From Lysobacter sp. CFH 32150 (GTDB lineage: Bacteria; Pseudomonadota; Gammaproteobacteria; Xanthomonadales; Xanthomonadaceae): a DNA stretch of 64,000 bases. A program made the translations under genes and the position numbers. Shown here one piece after another: positions 20,147-30,950 of this stretch. The notes beneath the pieces were generated by a model. The model had not been told where the DNA came from. It worked only from the letters and a program-made list of their open reading frames with translations, and did no database searches. The stretch covers positions 214,698 to 278,697 of the forward strand of contig NZ_JALDWJ010000008.1 in NCBI RefSeq assembly GCF_022758295.1, given 5' to 3'. How positions within the stretch are numbered: the stretch's first letter is position 1; every line of letters starts with the position of its first letter.

Positions 20147-21388
20147 CTAGCCGAGCAGGCGGCGGACCTTCAGCAGGGCGGCGACGAAGGCCTCGATCTC
20201 GGCATGCGTGTTGTAGAACGCGAGCGAGGCACGGCAGGTAGCGGCGACGCCGAAGAACTGCATCAGTGGGTGCGCGCAGTGATGGCCGGAGCGCACCGCC
20301 ACGCCTTCGAGGTCGAGCAGGGTGGCGAGGTCGTGCGCATGCGCGCCCTCGACCAGGAATGACACTACCGCGGCCTTGTCCTTTGCTGTGCCGATGATGC
20401 GCAGGCCATCGATCTGGCGCATCTCTTCGAGCAGGTGTGCCAGCAGTTCGGCTTCGCGCGCAGCCACGTTCGCCATGCCGAGGGCGTCGAGATAGTCGAC
20501 CGCAGCGCCCAGGCCGATGTGGCCAGCGATGTTCGGCGTACCGGCTTCGAAGCGGTGCGGCGGATCGTTGAACACGGTGCCGTCGAAGCGCACTTCCTTG
20601 ATCATCTCCCCGCCGCCGAGGAACGGCGGCATCACGGCAAGATGTTCCTTGCGCGCCCACAGCGCACCGGTGCCGGTCGGACCGCACATCTTGTGCCCGG
20701 TGAAGGCATAGAAGTCGCAGCCGATGGACGGGATGTCGACCGCCATGTGCGGCAGCGCCTGCGAGCCGTCGACCACGGTGACGATGCCACGGCGCCGTGC
20801 CTCGCGGCAGATCTCGCGGACGGGATTGATGGTGCCGAGCACGTTCGAGACATGGGCGACCCCGAAAACCTTTACGTCCGAGGTCATCGCGGCGTATAGC
20901 GCATCGAGGTCGAGCGTGCCGTCGGGTGTGATCTCGGCGACCTTGATCTTAGCGCCGGTACGTTCGGCAATGAGCTGCCACGGCACGATGTTGGCGTGGT
21001 GCTCCATGCGTGTGAGCAGGATCGCGTCGCCCGGTTGCAGTCGCGGGAGCGCCCACGAATATGCGACCAGGTTGATCGCGAACGTGGTGCCGCTGCACAG
21101 CACCAGATCGTCGCTGCGCACATTGAGGTGACGCGCCAGCTTGCCGCGCGCAGCCTCGTAGCTTTCCGTCGCCTCGCTGCCGAGCGCGTGCACGGCTCGG
21201 CTGACATTGGCGTTGTGGCGGCGGTAGAAATCGTCGACCGTCTCGATCACCGATGCCGGCTTCTGTCCGGTGTTGGCCGAGTCGAGGTAGACCAGTGGCT
21301 TGCCATGGACCAGCCGCGTCAGCAGCGGAAAGTCGGCGCGGACAGCGGCCCAATCGATGGAAGTAGCGACAACAAGCGGTGCGTTCAT
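20147..21388 (-). CDS. sufS: Cysteine desulfurase SufS
   Basis: This PLP enzyme takes sulfur from cysteine for Fe-S cluster assembly. The 413-residue protein shows the PLP lysine motif FTGHKMCGPTGTG (Lys233) and the group II catalytic loop RSGHHCAHP (Cys371). The ATG at 21388 overlaps the sufD stop codon as ATGA. A partner such as SufE is not encoded in the window. Confidence 0.96.
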   Translation of the reverse strand: MNAPLVVATSIDWAAVRADFPLLTRLVHGKPLVYLDSANTGQKPASVIETVDDFYRRHNANVSRAVHALGSEATESYEAARGKLARHLNVRSDDLVLCSGTTFAINLVAYSWALPRLQPGDAILLTRMEHHANIVPWQLIAERTGAKIKVAEITPDGTLDLDALYAAMTSDVKVFGVAHVSNVLGTINPVREICREARRRGIVTVVDGSQALPHMAVDIPSIGCDFYAFTGHKMCGPTGTGALWARKEHLAVMPPFLGGGEMIKEVRFDGTVFNDPPHRFEAGTPNIAGHIGLGAAVDYLDALGMANVAAREAELLAHLLEEMRQIDGLRIIGTAKDKAAVVSFLVEGAHAHDLATLLDLEGVAVRSGHHCAHPLMQFFGVAATCRASLAFYNTHAEIEAFVAALLKVRRLLG

Positions 21389-22650
21389 GCCAGTTCCAGT
21401 GCCGTGAGCGCGCGATCCAACGCCAGCGTCAACGTTTCGCGCAACGTGGATGAATCGACGGTCGCGACCACTTCGCGACAGAACGCCGCGGTCAGCAGTT
21501 GGCGCGCATCGGCTTCCGGCAGGCCGCGCGAGCGCAGGTAGAACATCGCCGTCGGATCGAGTTGGCCGACGGTCGCGCCGTGCGCCGCCTTGACCTCGTC
21601 GGCGTGGATTTCCAGCACCGGCTGGCTGTCGATTTCGGCGTTGTCGCTGAGTAGCAGGTTCTTGTTCGACAGATTGGCATCGGAGCCGTCGGCGCCGGTG
21701 CGAATGGTGATACCTCCATGGAACACCGCACGACTGCGTCCAGCGCCGAGACCGCGCCACAACAGATCGCAGGACGTATCGCGGGCGATGTGTTCGATGC
21801 CCAGGCGGGTGTCGAGATGCCGACGGCCGGTGGCCAGCAGTACGCCGTTGGCGTTGAGCTTGGCGCCTTCGCCTTCCAGCCGTACGTTCAACTCGTGCCG
21901 CGACAGCGCAGCGCCGAGTTCGAGGTCGATACGCCGGTATTGCGCGTGGCGCGCGAGCACGGCGTCGGTCCGGGTGAACAGCGTGGCGCGTGCGGATTCA
22001 TCCTGCACGCGCGCGTGCACCAGGCAGGCGTCCGCGGCGAGGTCCACGTGCGTCAGCGCGTTGCCGAGGTGGGCATGTTCGCCGTCGGCGAGATGATGCT
22101 CGACGACGGTGAGGCTTGCACCGGCGCGCAATTCGATCAGGTGGCGCGCATGCCAGGCGGCATCTGTCGCGCCTGGCGCACCGATGAACACGAGGTGCAG
22201 CGGAGCTTCGACCTGCTTGCCGGCCTCGACGCGCAGCAGCACCCCGTCATTGGCGAGCGCTGCATTGAGGCGGGCGAAGACTTCATCGGCGCGCTCGAAG
22301 CGGCGTTCGAGAAAATTGGTCGCACGGGAGTCGCCGCCGACGAGCGCTTGCGACAACGGCTGCAATTCGACACCGCCTGGCAGCCCGGTGACGTCGGAAT
22401 GTGCGGCATCGAAGCGGCCATTGACGAACACCAGTCGCGGCGCGGGGATACTCGCCAGCAAAGCGAGATCAATGTCGACTACAGCTGGCGCAGGCGCGAA
22501 TGCACGCCGTTCCAGCGCACGCAGCGACGTGTATTTCCACGCCTCGCTGCGCGCGTGCGGTAGGCCGTCCCGCAAGGCAGCATCGAGCGCGGCGCGACGC
22601 GTGGTGTCGCCAGCGAAGCCGGCCGCAAGCGAGTCGAGCAGGACGCTCAT
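21385..22650 (-). CDS. sufD: Fe-S cluster assembly protein SufD
   Basis: SufD pairs with SufB and the ATPase SufC in the SufBC2D scaffold. The 421-residue protein has the family's beta-helix core and the C-terminal segment ATVGQLDPTAMFYLRSRGLPEADARQLL. Its start overlaps the sufC stop by 1 bp and its stop overlaps sufS by 4 bp. Confidence 0.94.
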   Translation of the reverse strand: MSVLLDSLAAGFAGDTTRRAALDAALRDGLPHARSEAWKYTSLRALERRAFAPAPAVVDIDLALLASIPAPRLVFVNGRFDAAHSDVTGLPGGVELQPLSQALVGGDSRATNFLERRFERADEVFARLNAALANDGVLLRVEAGKQVEAPLHLVFIGAPGATDAAWHARHLIELRAGASLTVVEHHLADGEHAHLGNALTHVDLAADACLVHARVQDESARATLFTRTDAVLARHAQYRRIDLELGAALSRHELNVRLEGEGAKLNANGVLLATGRRHLDTRLGIEHIARDTSCDLLWRGLGAGRSRAVFHGGITIRTGADGSDANLSNKNLLLSDNAEIDSQPVLEIHADEVKAAHGATVGQLDPTAMFYLRSRGLPEADARQLLTAAFCREVVATVDSSTLRETLTLALDRALTALELA

Positions 22651-23414
22651 CAGGCCGCGACCTCCGGTGCGATGCGGTCCTTCACCCAGGCGTAGCCATG
22701 TGCTTCCAGCTCCAGCGCCAGTTCCGGGCCGCCGCTCTCGACGATGCGGCCGTCGGCCAGCACGTGCACCACGTCCGGCTTGATGTAATCGAGCAGGCGC
22801 TGGTAGTGGGTAATGACGAGGAAGGCGCGGTCGGGCGAACGCAGTGCATTGACGCCCTCGGCGACGTTCTTCAATGCGTCGATATCGAGGCCGGAGTCGG
22901 TCTCGTCGAGGATCGCCAGCTTCGGCTCGAGCACAGCCATCTGGAAGATTTCGTTGCGCTTCTTCTCGCCGCCGCTGAAGCCTTCGTTGACGCCGCGATG
23001 CAGCAGCTCATCCTTCAAATGCAGCACGGCGAGTTTTTCGCGCACGAGCTTGAGGAACTGCATCGAGTCGAGTTCGGCCTGGCCGCGCACCTTGCGCTGC
23101 GCATTGAGTGCCGAACGCAGGAAGTAGGTGTTGTTCACGCCGGGAATCTCGACCGGATACTGGAAGGCGAGGAACACGCCTTCCGAAGCGCGCTGCTCGG
23201 GTTCGAGTGCGAGCAGGTCGTGGCCTTCGAACAGCACCGAGCCCGACGTGATCTCGTAGCCATCGCGCCCTGCGATCACGTTGCCCAGCGTGGATTTGCC
23301 CGCGCCGTTGGGCCCCATGATCGCGTGCACCTGGCCCGGCTGCACTTCGAGCGAAAGGCCCTTGAGGATTTCACGGCCAGCGACGCGGACGTGGAGGTTG
23401 TCGATCTTCAGCAT
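22650..23414 (-). CDS. sufC: Fe-S cluster assembly ATPase SufC
   Basis: This ABC-type ATPase of the SUF scaffold is 254 residues. The Walker A motif is GPNGAGKST (residues 34-42), the signature is FSGGEKKRNEIFQM and Walker B is LAILDETDSGLDID, which is the SufC form. It is separated from sufB by 85 bp that are almost entirely an inverted repeat, an unusual break in an otherwise packed operon. Confidence 0.97.
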   Translation of the reverse strand: MLKIDNLHVRVAGREILKGLSLEVQPGQVHAIMGPNGAGKSTLGNVIAGRDGYEITSGSVLFEGHDLLALEPEQRASEGVFLAFQYPVEIPGVNNTYFLRSALNAQRKVRGQAELDSMQFLKLVREKLAVLHLKDELLHRGVNEGFSGGEKKRNEIFQMAVLEPKLAILDETDSGLDIDALKNVAEGVNALRSPDRAFLVITHYQRLLDYIKPDVVHVLADGRIVESGGPELALELEAHGYAWVKDRIAPEVAA

Positions 23415-23425
23415 TTCTTTTTTCC

Positions 23426-23490
23426 GTAGGGTGGGCTTCAGCCCACCGCTTGTGTTGCGATTACGTGTGGTGGGCTGAAGCCCACCCTAC
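23426..23490. repeat. Inverted repeat pair between sufB and sufC
   Basis: GTAGGGTGGGCTTCAGCCCA at 23426 is mirrored by its complement ending at 23490. The arms are perfectly complementary over 22 bp and would form a long hairpin in the sufB-sufC transcript. It belongs to the GTAG-type REP class. Confidence 0.88.
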
Positions 23491-23499
23491 GCGCGATGT

Positions 23500-24969
<1,470 letters not shown>

Positions 24970-24979
24970 GATGTGTTCC

Positions 24980-25447
24980 TCAGGCCGTGGCCAATGTGGC
25001 CGGAATCGTCTTGTTGGAGCTGGCCTTCCGCGAAGAGCGCGGCGGAGGCGGCGCCAGCATTTCCGCCAGCGTCACGCCACGCAGTGCATCCGCGACGACG
25101 TCGTTGATCCGACGCCAGTTGGCGCGCACGCCGCAGGAGTGTTCGATGCCGCAGGCGCCAGCGTGGACGCTGCACTCGGTCATCCCGAGCGGGCCTTCCA
25201 TCGCTTCGACAATCTCGACCAGCGAGATTTCGCTCGCGGGACGGGCGAGGCGGTAGCCGCCATTGACGCCGCGAAAGCCTTCGACGAGCCCCGCCTGCGC
25301 CAACGGCTTCAGTAGCTTGGCGACGGTCGGCATCTCGAGGCCGGCCTGTTCAGCCAGCTCGGCGGCGCTGTGCACGTCGCCAGGCTTGGCCGCGAGTGCG
25401 GTCAGGATGACGGTGGCGTAATCGGTGAGTTTGGTGACGCGTAACAT
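24980..25447 (-). CDS. Rrf2-family SUF operon regulator
   Basis: The 155-residue protein has an Rrf2 winged helix ([19 protein letters not shown], then [21 protein letters not shown]) and three cysteines in [14 protein letters not shown], the arrangement that binds a [2Fe-2S] cluster in IscR-like proteins. It is the first gene of the SUF operon and most likely autoregulates it in response to Fe-S status. The ATG at 25447 is chosen because it opens the conserved domain; the upstream part of the open frame reads through the operator region. Confidence 0.92.
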   Translation of the reverse strand: MLRVTKLTDYATVILTALAAKPGDVHSAAELAEQAGLEMPTVAKLLKPLAQAGLVEGFRGVNGGYRLARPASEISLVEIVEAMEGPLGMTECSVHAGACGIEHSCGVRANWRRINDVVADALRGVTLAEMLAPPPPRSSRKASSNKTIPATLATA

Positions 25448-25453
25448 GACGAA

Positions 25454-25492
25454 GGCCCGGAAAGCGTACCGAAATTGTACGGTTTCCGGGCC
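25454..25492. promoter_or_regulatory. 39 bp palindrome before the SUF regulator gene
   Basis: GGCCCGGAAA and CGTAC on the left mirror GTACG and TTTCCGGGCC on the right around CGAAATT, giving 16 bp arms with one mismatch. It lies 7 bp upstream of the Rrf2 start and 30 bp after the cytochrome gene. It may be the operator for the Rrf2 protein, a terminator-like structure for the upstream gene, or both. Confidence 0.6.
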
Positions 25493-25521
25493 TCGCGGCC
25501 AAGCTTGGGAACGGGACGGGT

Positions 25522-26061
25522 TCAGCCGGCGGCAGGGGCTTCCGCTGGCGGTGCTGCCGGCAGGACCAGTTCGATATAAGGCGGCGCTGGCTTCTGTCCG
25601 GGCGGCATGTAGGCCGGTGCCGCTTCTCCGGCCGGGCCGAGCGACTTGATGAAGCGGAAGATGGCGAGGCGGTCCTGCTCCTTCATGGCGCGGACATTGA
25701 AGTCCGGCATCATCGGTCGGGTGTGCAGGTCGGCGGTGTACGCCAGCCATGTGGCCTCATCCATGTCCGCGATCTTGAGGCGCAGGTTGGCCGGATAGGT
25801 CGTGCCCCAGGGGCCGCTGAATCCGAGCTGGTTGCCGATCATCCATTGGTCTTTGGGAATGTCGCCGGCCTTGTCCATGTAGCCGGGGGTATGGCAATCG
25901 TTGCAGCCGCCGATCTTGACCAGGTATTCGCCCTGGGCCACCAGGTCGGCATCGGCAGGAACGGTGGTAGCGGCCGCGGGCTGGATTGGCTGCGGCGCCT
26001 GTTGGCAAGCGGCCAGCGTCATCAGCATCAAGGCGGGGATGGCAAAGCGCGTTGCGTGCAT
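25522..26061 (-). CDS. Cytochrome c-type lipoprotein
   Basis: The 179-residue protein has a lipoprotein signal peptide (LMTLAAC, Cys19) and one heme-attachment motif CNDCH (Cys53, Cys56, His57); Met residues in RPMMPDF could supply the distal ligand. It would be a periplasm-facing monoheme protein. The C-terminus is rich in Pro and Ala. Partner enzymes are not obvious nearby, so its electron donor and acceptor are unknown. Confidence 0.88.
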   Translation of the reverse strand: MHATRFAIPALMLMTLAACQQAPQPIQPAAATTVPADADLVAQGEYLVKIGGCNDCHTPGYMDKAGDIPKDQWMIGNQLGFSGPWGTTYPANLRLKIADMDEATWLAYTADLHTRPMMPDFNVRAMKEQDRLAIFRFIKSLGPAGEAAPAYMPPGQKPAPPYIELVLPAAPPAEAPAAG

Positions 26062-26182
26062 GTGTTCGTCTCGTTGTGGATCGAGAGCGGATACGGACGA
26101 AGCGTCCGGAACCGGACATCCGCATGGCGGCGTCCCCCGCCTTCCGGCGACAATAGATGTCTTTCCAGTAACGGATCACCGC

Positions 26183-26647
26183 ATGCCACGCAAGATTGTC
26201 GCCCGTCGTTCCGCCATCCACGGCAATGGCGTGTTCGCCGTCGCCCCGATCGCCAAGGGCGAACGTGTCATCGAATACAAGGGCCGTCGCCGCACCCACG
26301 AAGAAGTCGATGCCGGCGACAGCGGCGACATCGACAGTGGCCACACCTTCCTGTTCACGCTCAACGAAGTGTTCGTGATCGACGCCAACTTCGAAGGCAA
26401 CAGTGCGCGCTGGATCAACCATAGCTGCGCCCCGAACTGCGAGGCGGTGCTGGTCGAGCACGATGACGATCCGGAGAAATCGCGCGTATTCATCGATGCG
26501 ATCCGCACGATCAAGCCCGGCGAGGAGCTGACCTACGACTACGGCATCACCCTGGACGAGCCGCACACCGCGCGATTGAAGAAGATCTGGGCCTGCCACT
26601 GCGGCGCCAGAAACTGCACCGGGACGATGCTCAAGCCCAAGCGCTGA
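26183..26647 (+). CDS. SET domain protein methyltransferase
   Basis: The compact 154-residue protein is almost entirely a SET domain: RSAIHGNGVFAVAPIAKGERVIEYKG, the catalytic RWINHSCAPNCE (Asn79-His80), EELTYDYG, and a post-SET-like CHCGARNCTG that could bind zinc with the first Cys. SET enzymes use SAM to methylate protein lysines. Bacterial substrates are mostly unknown. A REP pair follows. Confidence 0.9.
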   Translation: MPRKIVARRSAIHGNGVFAVAPIAKGERVIEYKGRRRTHEEVDAGDSGDIDSGHTFLFTLNEVFVIDANFEGNSARWINHSCAPNCEAVLVEHDDDPEKSRVFIDAIRTIKPGEELTYDYGITLDEPHTARLKKIWACHCGARNCTGTMLKPKR

Positions 26648-26660
26648 GCGGACGCCCCGT

Positions 26661-26736
26661 GTAGGAGCGGCTTCAGCCGCGAGCGGTTTCTGAGTTCTCC
26701 ACAATGGCAACAGCTCGCGGCTGAAGCCGCTCCTAC
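26661..26736. repeat. Inverted REP pair, GTAGGAGCGGCTTCAGCCGC type
   Basis: Two 24 bp arms, 26661-26684 and 26713-26736, are perfect inverted copies beginning with GTAG. They lie between the SET gene and the DUF5916 gene and may act as a transcript-end hairpin. Confidence 0.9.
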
Positions 26737-26849
26737 AGGCCGCATCCATCACCGGATGCGGCGGACGTGCAAAAGGTTGGCATGACTTACGCCAGTCGGT
26801 AAAAACTGCGCGCACGGATAGGCTGCCCGCAAATTACGGGGACCCATCC

Positions 26850-29075
26850 ATGCGCGCTCGTCTGTTGTCGCTAGCCATTCTTGCGGTTTTGTCCGCACCC
26901 GCCCTTGCCGTCGAAGTCGACGGCCGCATCGATCCGGCCGAATGGGAAGGCGCACAGCGCGTTACCGATTTCCGCGTCACCCAGCCCATGACGGGCGCGC
27001 CCGGCTCGCAGCCGACCGAAGCCTTCATCCTCGCCACGCCGGAAGGTCTCGCGGTCGCCTTCCGCAACATCCAGCCAGCCAGCGTGCCGCGCACCCGCCA
27101 ACGCATCCGCCGCGATGAGGCGGCGCAGATCGACCGTGTGAATCTGATGGTCGACTTCGAAGGCGGCGGCACCGGCTACAACTTCATGGTCTCGTTGAGC
27201 GACGGCATCAACGATGCGGTGATCACCAACGAGACCGCGTTCAACACCGACTGGGACGGCAACTGGCAGCACGCCACCAGCGAGGACGCGGAAGGGTGGT
27301 CGGTGGAAATGCTGATCCCCTGGTACATCGCGCCGATGGACAAGGGTGCCGATGGCAAGCGGACGCTGAAGGTCTACCTGGATCGCGTGATCGGATCGAC
27401 CGGCGAACGTTCGGCCTGGCCCGCGGCCAGCTGGGAGCGCCCGCGTTTCCTGTCCGAATTCAACAGCGTCGAAGTGCCGCTTTACAACCAGTCGCTGCTG
27501 GCGGTCACGCCCTATGTCTCGGGGCTGTACGACAACATCAGTGGCGACAACAAGTTCGATGGCGGCGTGGACATCTTCTGGAAGCCGAATGGACAGTTCC
27601 AGCTGACCGCGACGATCAATCCGGACTTCGGCCAGGTCGAAAGCGACGACATCGTCGTCAACTTCAGCGCCAACGAAACCTTCTTCAGCGACAAGCGCCC
27701 GTTCTTCACCGAGAACCAGGGGCCGTTCGAATTCACCACGCCATCGGACTTCAGCCAGCTGGTCTATACGCGCCGCGTCGGCGGTCCTGCCGATGACCGC
27801 AGTGGGCCTGGTGACATCACCGCGGCGGTGAAGGTCAACGGCAGCATCGGCGGCACCCAGTACGGCGCGCTGGTCGCGGAGGAGGCCGACGAGGCCGGGC
27901 GTTCGTTCCGCGCGTTGCGCCTGAGCCGCGACTTCACGACGCAGGATCTCGGCATGATGCTCACCCAGGTCGAACGGCCCTGGCTGGATCGCGATGCGAT
28001 GGTGATGGGCGTCGACCACAACTGGCGTCCGAACCCCCGTTTCAGCGTAAAGAGCCGCCTGATCGGCAGCCAGATCGACGAACGCGGTCAGCAGACGCGC
28101 GGCAGCGGCGTCACCAGCTACGCCGATTACGAAATGGAGGGCGGCTGGCGCCAGCAGTGGATGGCGATGCACTTCGGCGACGACCTGGAGATCAACGACT
28201 TCGGCTTCCTCTCGCGCAACAACCTCAACTACGCGCATTGGGAAGTGCAGCGGCGTTTCACCGGCCTGCCGGAAGGATCCGCCTACAGCTCGAAGAACTG
28301 GCGCGGGCGCGTCAGCGGCACCAACAACGATCACGGACTCACCCTGCAGCGTCAGTTGCGCATCAGCCGGCAGAGCCAGCTGCGTAACGGCGGCGACGAA
28401 TACGCACAGATCCAACTGAATTCCGCCGGCTACGACGACCGCATCACCCGCGGCGGCGCGCCGGTGCGCTCGCCGGCGTACTTCAACACCTTTTTCGAAC
28501 GCAACCGCCCGCGCAAAGGGCATTGGGCCCTCAGCTGGGGCTTTGCCTTGAACAACGACGGCATCGACGGCGAACAGAAGCTCGGTTACGCCGGCCATTT
28601 TGAGCCGACATGGTTCCTCAACGATGCCTTCAGCATCTCCACGCGCCTGTATGGCGAGCGTTCGCGGCAATGGGTGCTGTGGCAGGGGGGCGACAACGTC
28701 GGCAGTTTCGATGAGCGTCTGCTGCAGTTCGATGTCGGCGTCAACTGGAACATCAGCAGCCGCCAGGAACTACGGGTGAAATTGCAGGCGCTGGGGCTGG
28801 ATGCGAAGGCGAAGCAAGCCTGGGATGTGGCCGCGGACGGCACACCGCTGCGCAGCAACGATCCGATCAACGATTTCAGCGTGCGCAACCTCGGCTTCCA
28901 GGTGCGTTACCGCTACGAGCTCAAACCCCTGTCCGACCTGTATGTCGTCTACGGCCGCGGCGGCGACCTGTTCAACGAATACTCGCAGGATGTGTTCGGC
29001 GCGCTGGGCGACAGCTTCTCGCTGCACGACAGCGAGCAGCTGATCGTCAAGCTGAGCTATCGCTTCGAGTTGTGA
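26850..29075 (+). CDS. DUF5916 outer-membrane protein with CBM9-like N-terminus
   Basis: The 741-residue protein has a signal peptide (cleavage near ALA-VE, residue 20) and an N-terminal carbohydrate-binding-module-9-like domain (VDGRIDPAEWEGAQRVTDF). A long beta-rich region with alternating aromatic residues follows and ends in the aromatic LSYRFEL, typical of an outer-membrane barrel. This layout is that of DUF5916 proteins. The ligand is unknown. Confidence 0.82.
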   Translation: MRARLLSLAILAVLSAPALAVEVDGRIDPAEWEGAQRVTDFRVTQPMTGAPGSQPTEAFILATPEGLAVAFRNIQPASVPRTRQRIRRDEAAQIDRVNLMVDFEGGGTGYNFMVSLSDGINDAVITNETAFNTDWDGNWQHATSEDAEGWSVEMLIPWYIAPMDKGADGKRTLKVYLDRVIGSTGERSAWPAASWERPRFLSEFNSVEVPLYNQSLLAVTPYVSGLYDNISGDNKFDGGVDIFWKPNGQFQLTATINPDFGQVESDDIVVNFSANETFFSDKRPFFTENQGPFEFTTPSDFSQLVYTRRVGGPADDRSGPGDITAAVKVNGSIGGTQYGALVAEEADEAGRSFRALRLSRDFTTQDLGMMLTQVERPWLDRDAMVMGVDHNWRPNPRFSVKSRLIGSQIDERGQQTRGSGVTSYADYEMEGGWRQQWMAMHFGDDLEINDFGFLSRNNLNYAHWEVQRRFTGLPEGSAYSSKNWRGRVSGTNNDHGLTLQRQLRISRQSQLRNGGDEYAQIQLNSAGYDDRITRGGAPVRSPAYFNTFFERNRPRKGHWALSWGFALNNDGIDGEQKLGYAGHFEPTWFLNDAFSISTRLYGERSRQWVLWQGGDNVGSFDERLLQFDVGVNWNISSRQELRVKLQALGLDAKAKQAWDVAADGTPLRSNDPINDFSVRNLGFQVRYRYELKPLSDLYVVYGRGGDLFNEYSQDVFGALGDSFSLHDSEQLIVKLSYRFEL

Positions 29076-29076
29076 T

Positions 29077-29754
29077 TCACGGCCGAACTTCGCGGATATC
29101 ACTGGACTGGATGCGCCACGCGCGTTGCTCGGCGGTGGCGCCATCGACGACGGCGCGGCGCAGGGTATAGGCACCGACGTACCGGTGGACGCTGTCGTCG
29201 CGGTGGGTGGCGGTGATCGCCACCGGCACTTCGATGTAACGCGAACCGGCGGCGGCATCGACGTTGCCTGGCGCGTCGATCTGCACTGAGACGCCACTGG
29301 TGTCGGCGAAACCGCCGGCAAATTGCTGCGGTGTCTGCCCACTGGCGTTGCCACCGTCGGACCATAGCGCGTAGGCGTGATCGAAATTGCCGGCGTTGAT
29401 CGCAGCGTAGTAGTCGCGCACGACTGCGACCGCCTCTTCGGGTGTCGGCTCATCCGCCGTACCTTCGCTTGGCGCGCTGCCATCACCCGGATACGGGGGC
29501 GACATGCCATCGACGATGTCGCCTGGCGGCATGCCGATGCTGCCATCGTCCGCAATCGGTGTGTCGGGCAGACCGATTTGACCCGGGCCGGGCTTGTCCG
29601 GCATCCCGGTGACCGAGCCGCGCGTGCCTTCGGGTGCCGGAAGGGCGTCGGCCGATGCGTGTTCGGCGCTGCTGCCTTTGCCATTGCGATCGCCGCATGC
29701 GGCCAGCAGCAACGCCGTGCACAGCAATACCGTCGAGGTCGTACGCGCCATCAT
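29077..29754 (-). CDS. Hypothetical lipoprotein with NTF2-like C-terminal domain
   Basis: The 225-residue protein has a lipobox LLLAAC near residue 20. A low-complexity Gly/Pro/Asp-rich linker of about 80 residues follows. The folded domain begins near PTPEEAVAVVRDYYAAINAGNFDHAYALWSDGG, a pattern seen in NTF2-like domains. No function can be assigned. It follows the DUF1439 gene by 2 bp. Confidence 0.75.
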   Translation of the reverse strand: MMARTTSTVLLCTALLLAACGDRNGKGSSAEHASADALPAPEGTRGSVTGMPDKPGPGQIGLPDTPIADDGSIGMPPGDIVDGMSPPYPGDGSAPSEGTADEPTPEEAVAVVRDYYAAINAGNFDHAYALWSDGGNASGQTPQQFAGGFADTSGVSVQIDAPGNVDAAAGSRYIEVPVAITATHRDDSVHRYVGAYTLRRAVVDGATAEQRAWRIQSSDIREVRP

Positions 29755-29756
29755 GC

Positions 29757-30317
29757 TTACTGATCCAGATGCAGGGTCACCAAGCCATTATCTATCGTGG
29801 TCTGCCCGATCCGACGCCCGGCGATGCGACCAAGCAGGTTGTCGTCAAGCTGGTAGATCGGTTCGTCGCGGGCATAGCCGACCAGCCAGCGATTGAGCAG
29901 GTTGCGCGCATTGTTGTTCATCGCTCCGCCAAGCACGGGTACGTCGACATGCATGATCGCCGGGTTGTCGAGATGCAAGCCGCGCGTGTTCGGATCGAAA
30001 CGCAGGCCGCTTTGCAATGCGAAATGACCGGCGGGAACGCGACTGTCACGCCCCATGCCGCCGAGGCCAATATCGAAGTCGAGCTGCAGCCGTGAGCTGC
30101 CCTGCGGAATGCTCAGCCGTGGATTCAGCAGACTCAAGGTGACCAGTCCGCCGAGCTTGTCGTATTCGCGCGGGAAGCGGCGGTCGAGGTAGCTCTGCAG
30201 CTGCGGTGCAGTGAAGGTGACCTGGTTGCCGAGCAAGGCGCCGATGGTGTTCAGCGTCGAGCAACCGGCGACCAGCAACGCGAACGCAGTGGTGATCAGG
30301 AGGATTCGACGATGCAT
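29757..30317 (-). CDS. DUF1439 lipoprotein
   Basis: The 186-residue protein has a lipoprotein signal (LLVAGC) and a DUF1439-like body with FTAPQLQSYLDRRFPREYDKLG. Members of this family are periplasmic lipoproteins (YceB-like) of unknown role, structurally similar to lipid-binding barrels. The ATG at 30317 follows GGAGATTGCCGTG and is favoured over the ATG at 30332. Confidence 0.8.
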   Translation of the reverse strand: MHRRILLITTAFALLVAGCSTLNTIGALLGNQVTFTAPQLQSYLDRRFPREYDKLGGLVTLSLLNPRLSIPQGSSRLQLDFDIGLGGMGRDSRVPAGHFALQSGLRFDPNTRGLHLDNPAIMHVDVPVLGGAMNNNARNLLNRWLVGYARDEPIYQLDDNLLGRIAGRRIGQTTIDNGLVTLHLDQ

Positions 30318-30380
30318 CACGGCAATCTCCATGGGCTTGCGCGCACCTTACGCAGCGCCGGTGAACATCGGGTTAGTGGC

Positions 30381-30407
30381 AAAAACGCCCGGCGCGAGGT
30401 CGGGCGT
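30381..30407 (-). terminator. Rho-independent terminator for the 30426-30848 gene
   Basis: On the minus strand, ACGCCCG pairs with CGGGCGT and is followed by five T. It lies 19 bp after the stop of the small membrane protein gene. Confidence 0.8.
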
Positions 30408-30425
30408 TCCTGCGATCTGTCAGGA

Positions 30426-30848
30426 TCAGGCTGATGTCCGCGAACGCGGATTGAGATAAGCGACCAGGACGCCAAGCAGCAGCATGGCGATGGTGCTGAA
30501 AATCATCTGCTTGTGCACCAGGGCCGAAGGCAACGGCTGCACTGCGTAGTAGATGAGGTAACCAGGGATGGTGGAGAACAGCGCCATCGCCAGGCCGAAC
30601 CGCAAACCCTGGCTGATCGGACTCTTGCTGGTATCGATGCCCTGGCGATAGATCCAGGTCATCGCGAAACCGATCAACACATGGGCGACGATCATGTAGT
30701 GGAAGTAGTTTTGCGACTCAGCCTCGGAACGGTACAGCGTGGCGAGTGCTTTGTAGTCGCTACCCAGCAACACCTCGTGCACCACGAATCCCAGCAGCAG
30801 CGCGGCGATGGACACAACCACGCCGGAAATCCAGAAACGCTTGTCCAT
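30426..30848 (-). CDS. Four-helix membrane protein of unknown function
   Basis: The 140-residue protein has four hydrophobic helices and conserved-looking polar residues inside or next to them (FVVHEVLLG, YFHYMIVAHVLIG). I do not recognise a characterised family. It has its own terminator and no close partner gene. Confidence 0.75.
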   Translation of the reverse strand: MDKRFWISGVVVSIAALLLGFVVHEVLLGSDYKALATLYRSEAESQNYFHYMIVAHVLIGFAMTWIYRQGIDTSKSPISQGLRFGLAMALFSTIPGYLIYYAVQPLPSALVHKQMIFSTIAMLLLGVLVAYLNPRSRTSA

Positions 30849-30950
30849 ACAGACTCCGTAGTCGAAAGGGGAACACTGTTCGAAAACCGAAGTCGCAGGT
30901 GGGGGTCTGGCGACGCGGCGATGCTACTCCAGGGATCGCCGGATCGGAAA

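Noticed and set aside
26871..28670. 599-codon minus-strand open frame
   Set aside because: It is antisense to the DUF5916 gene, which has a signal peptide and a consistent barrel pattern.
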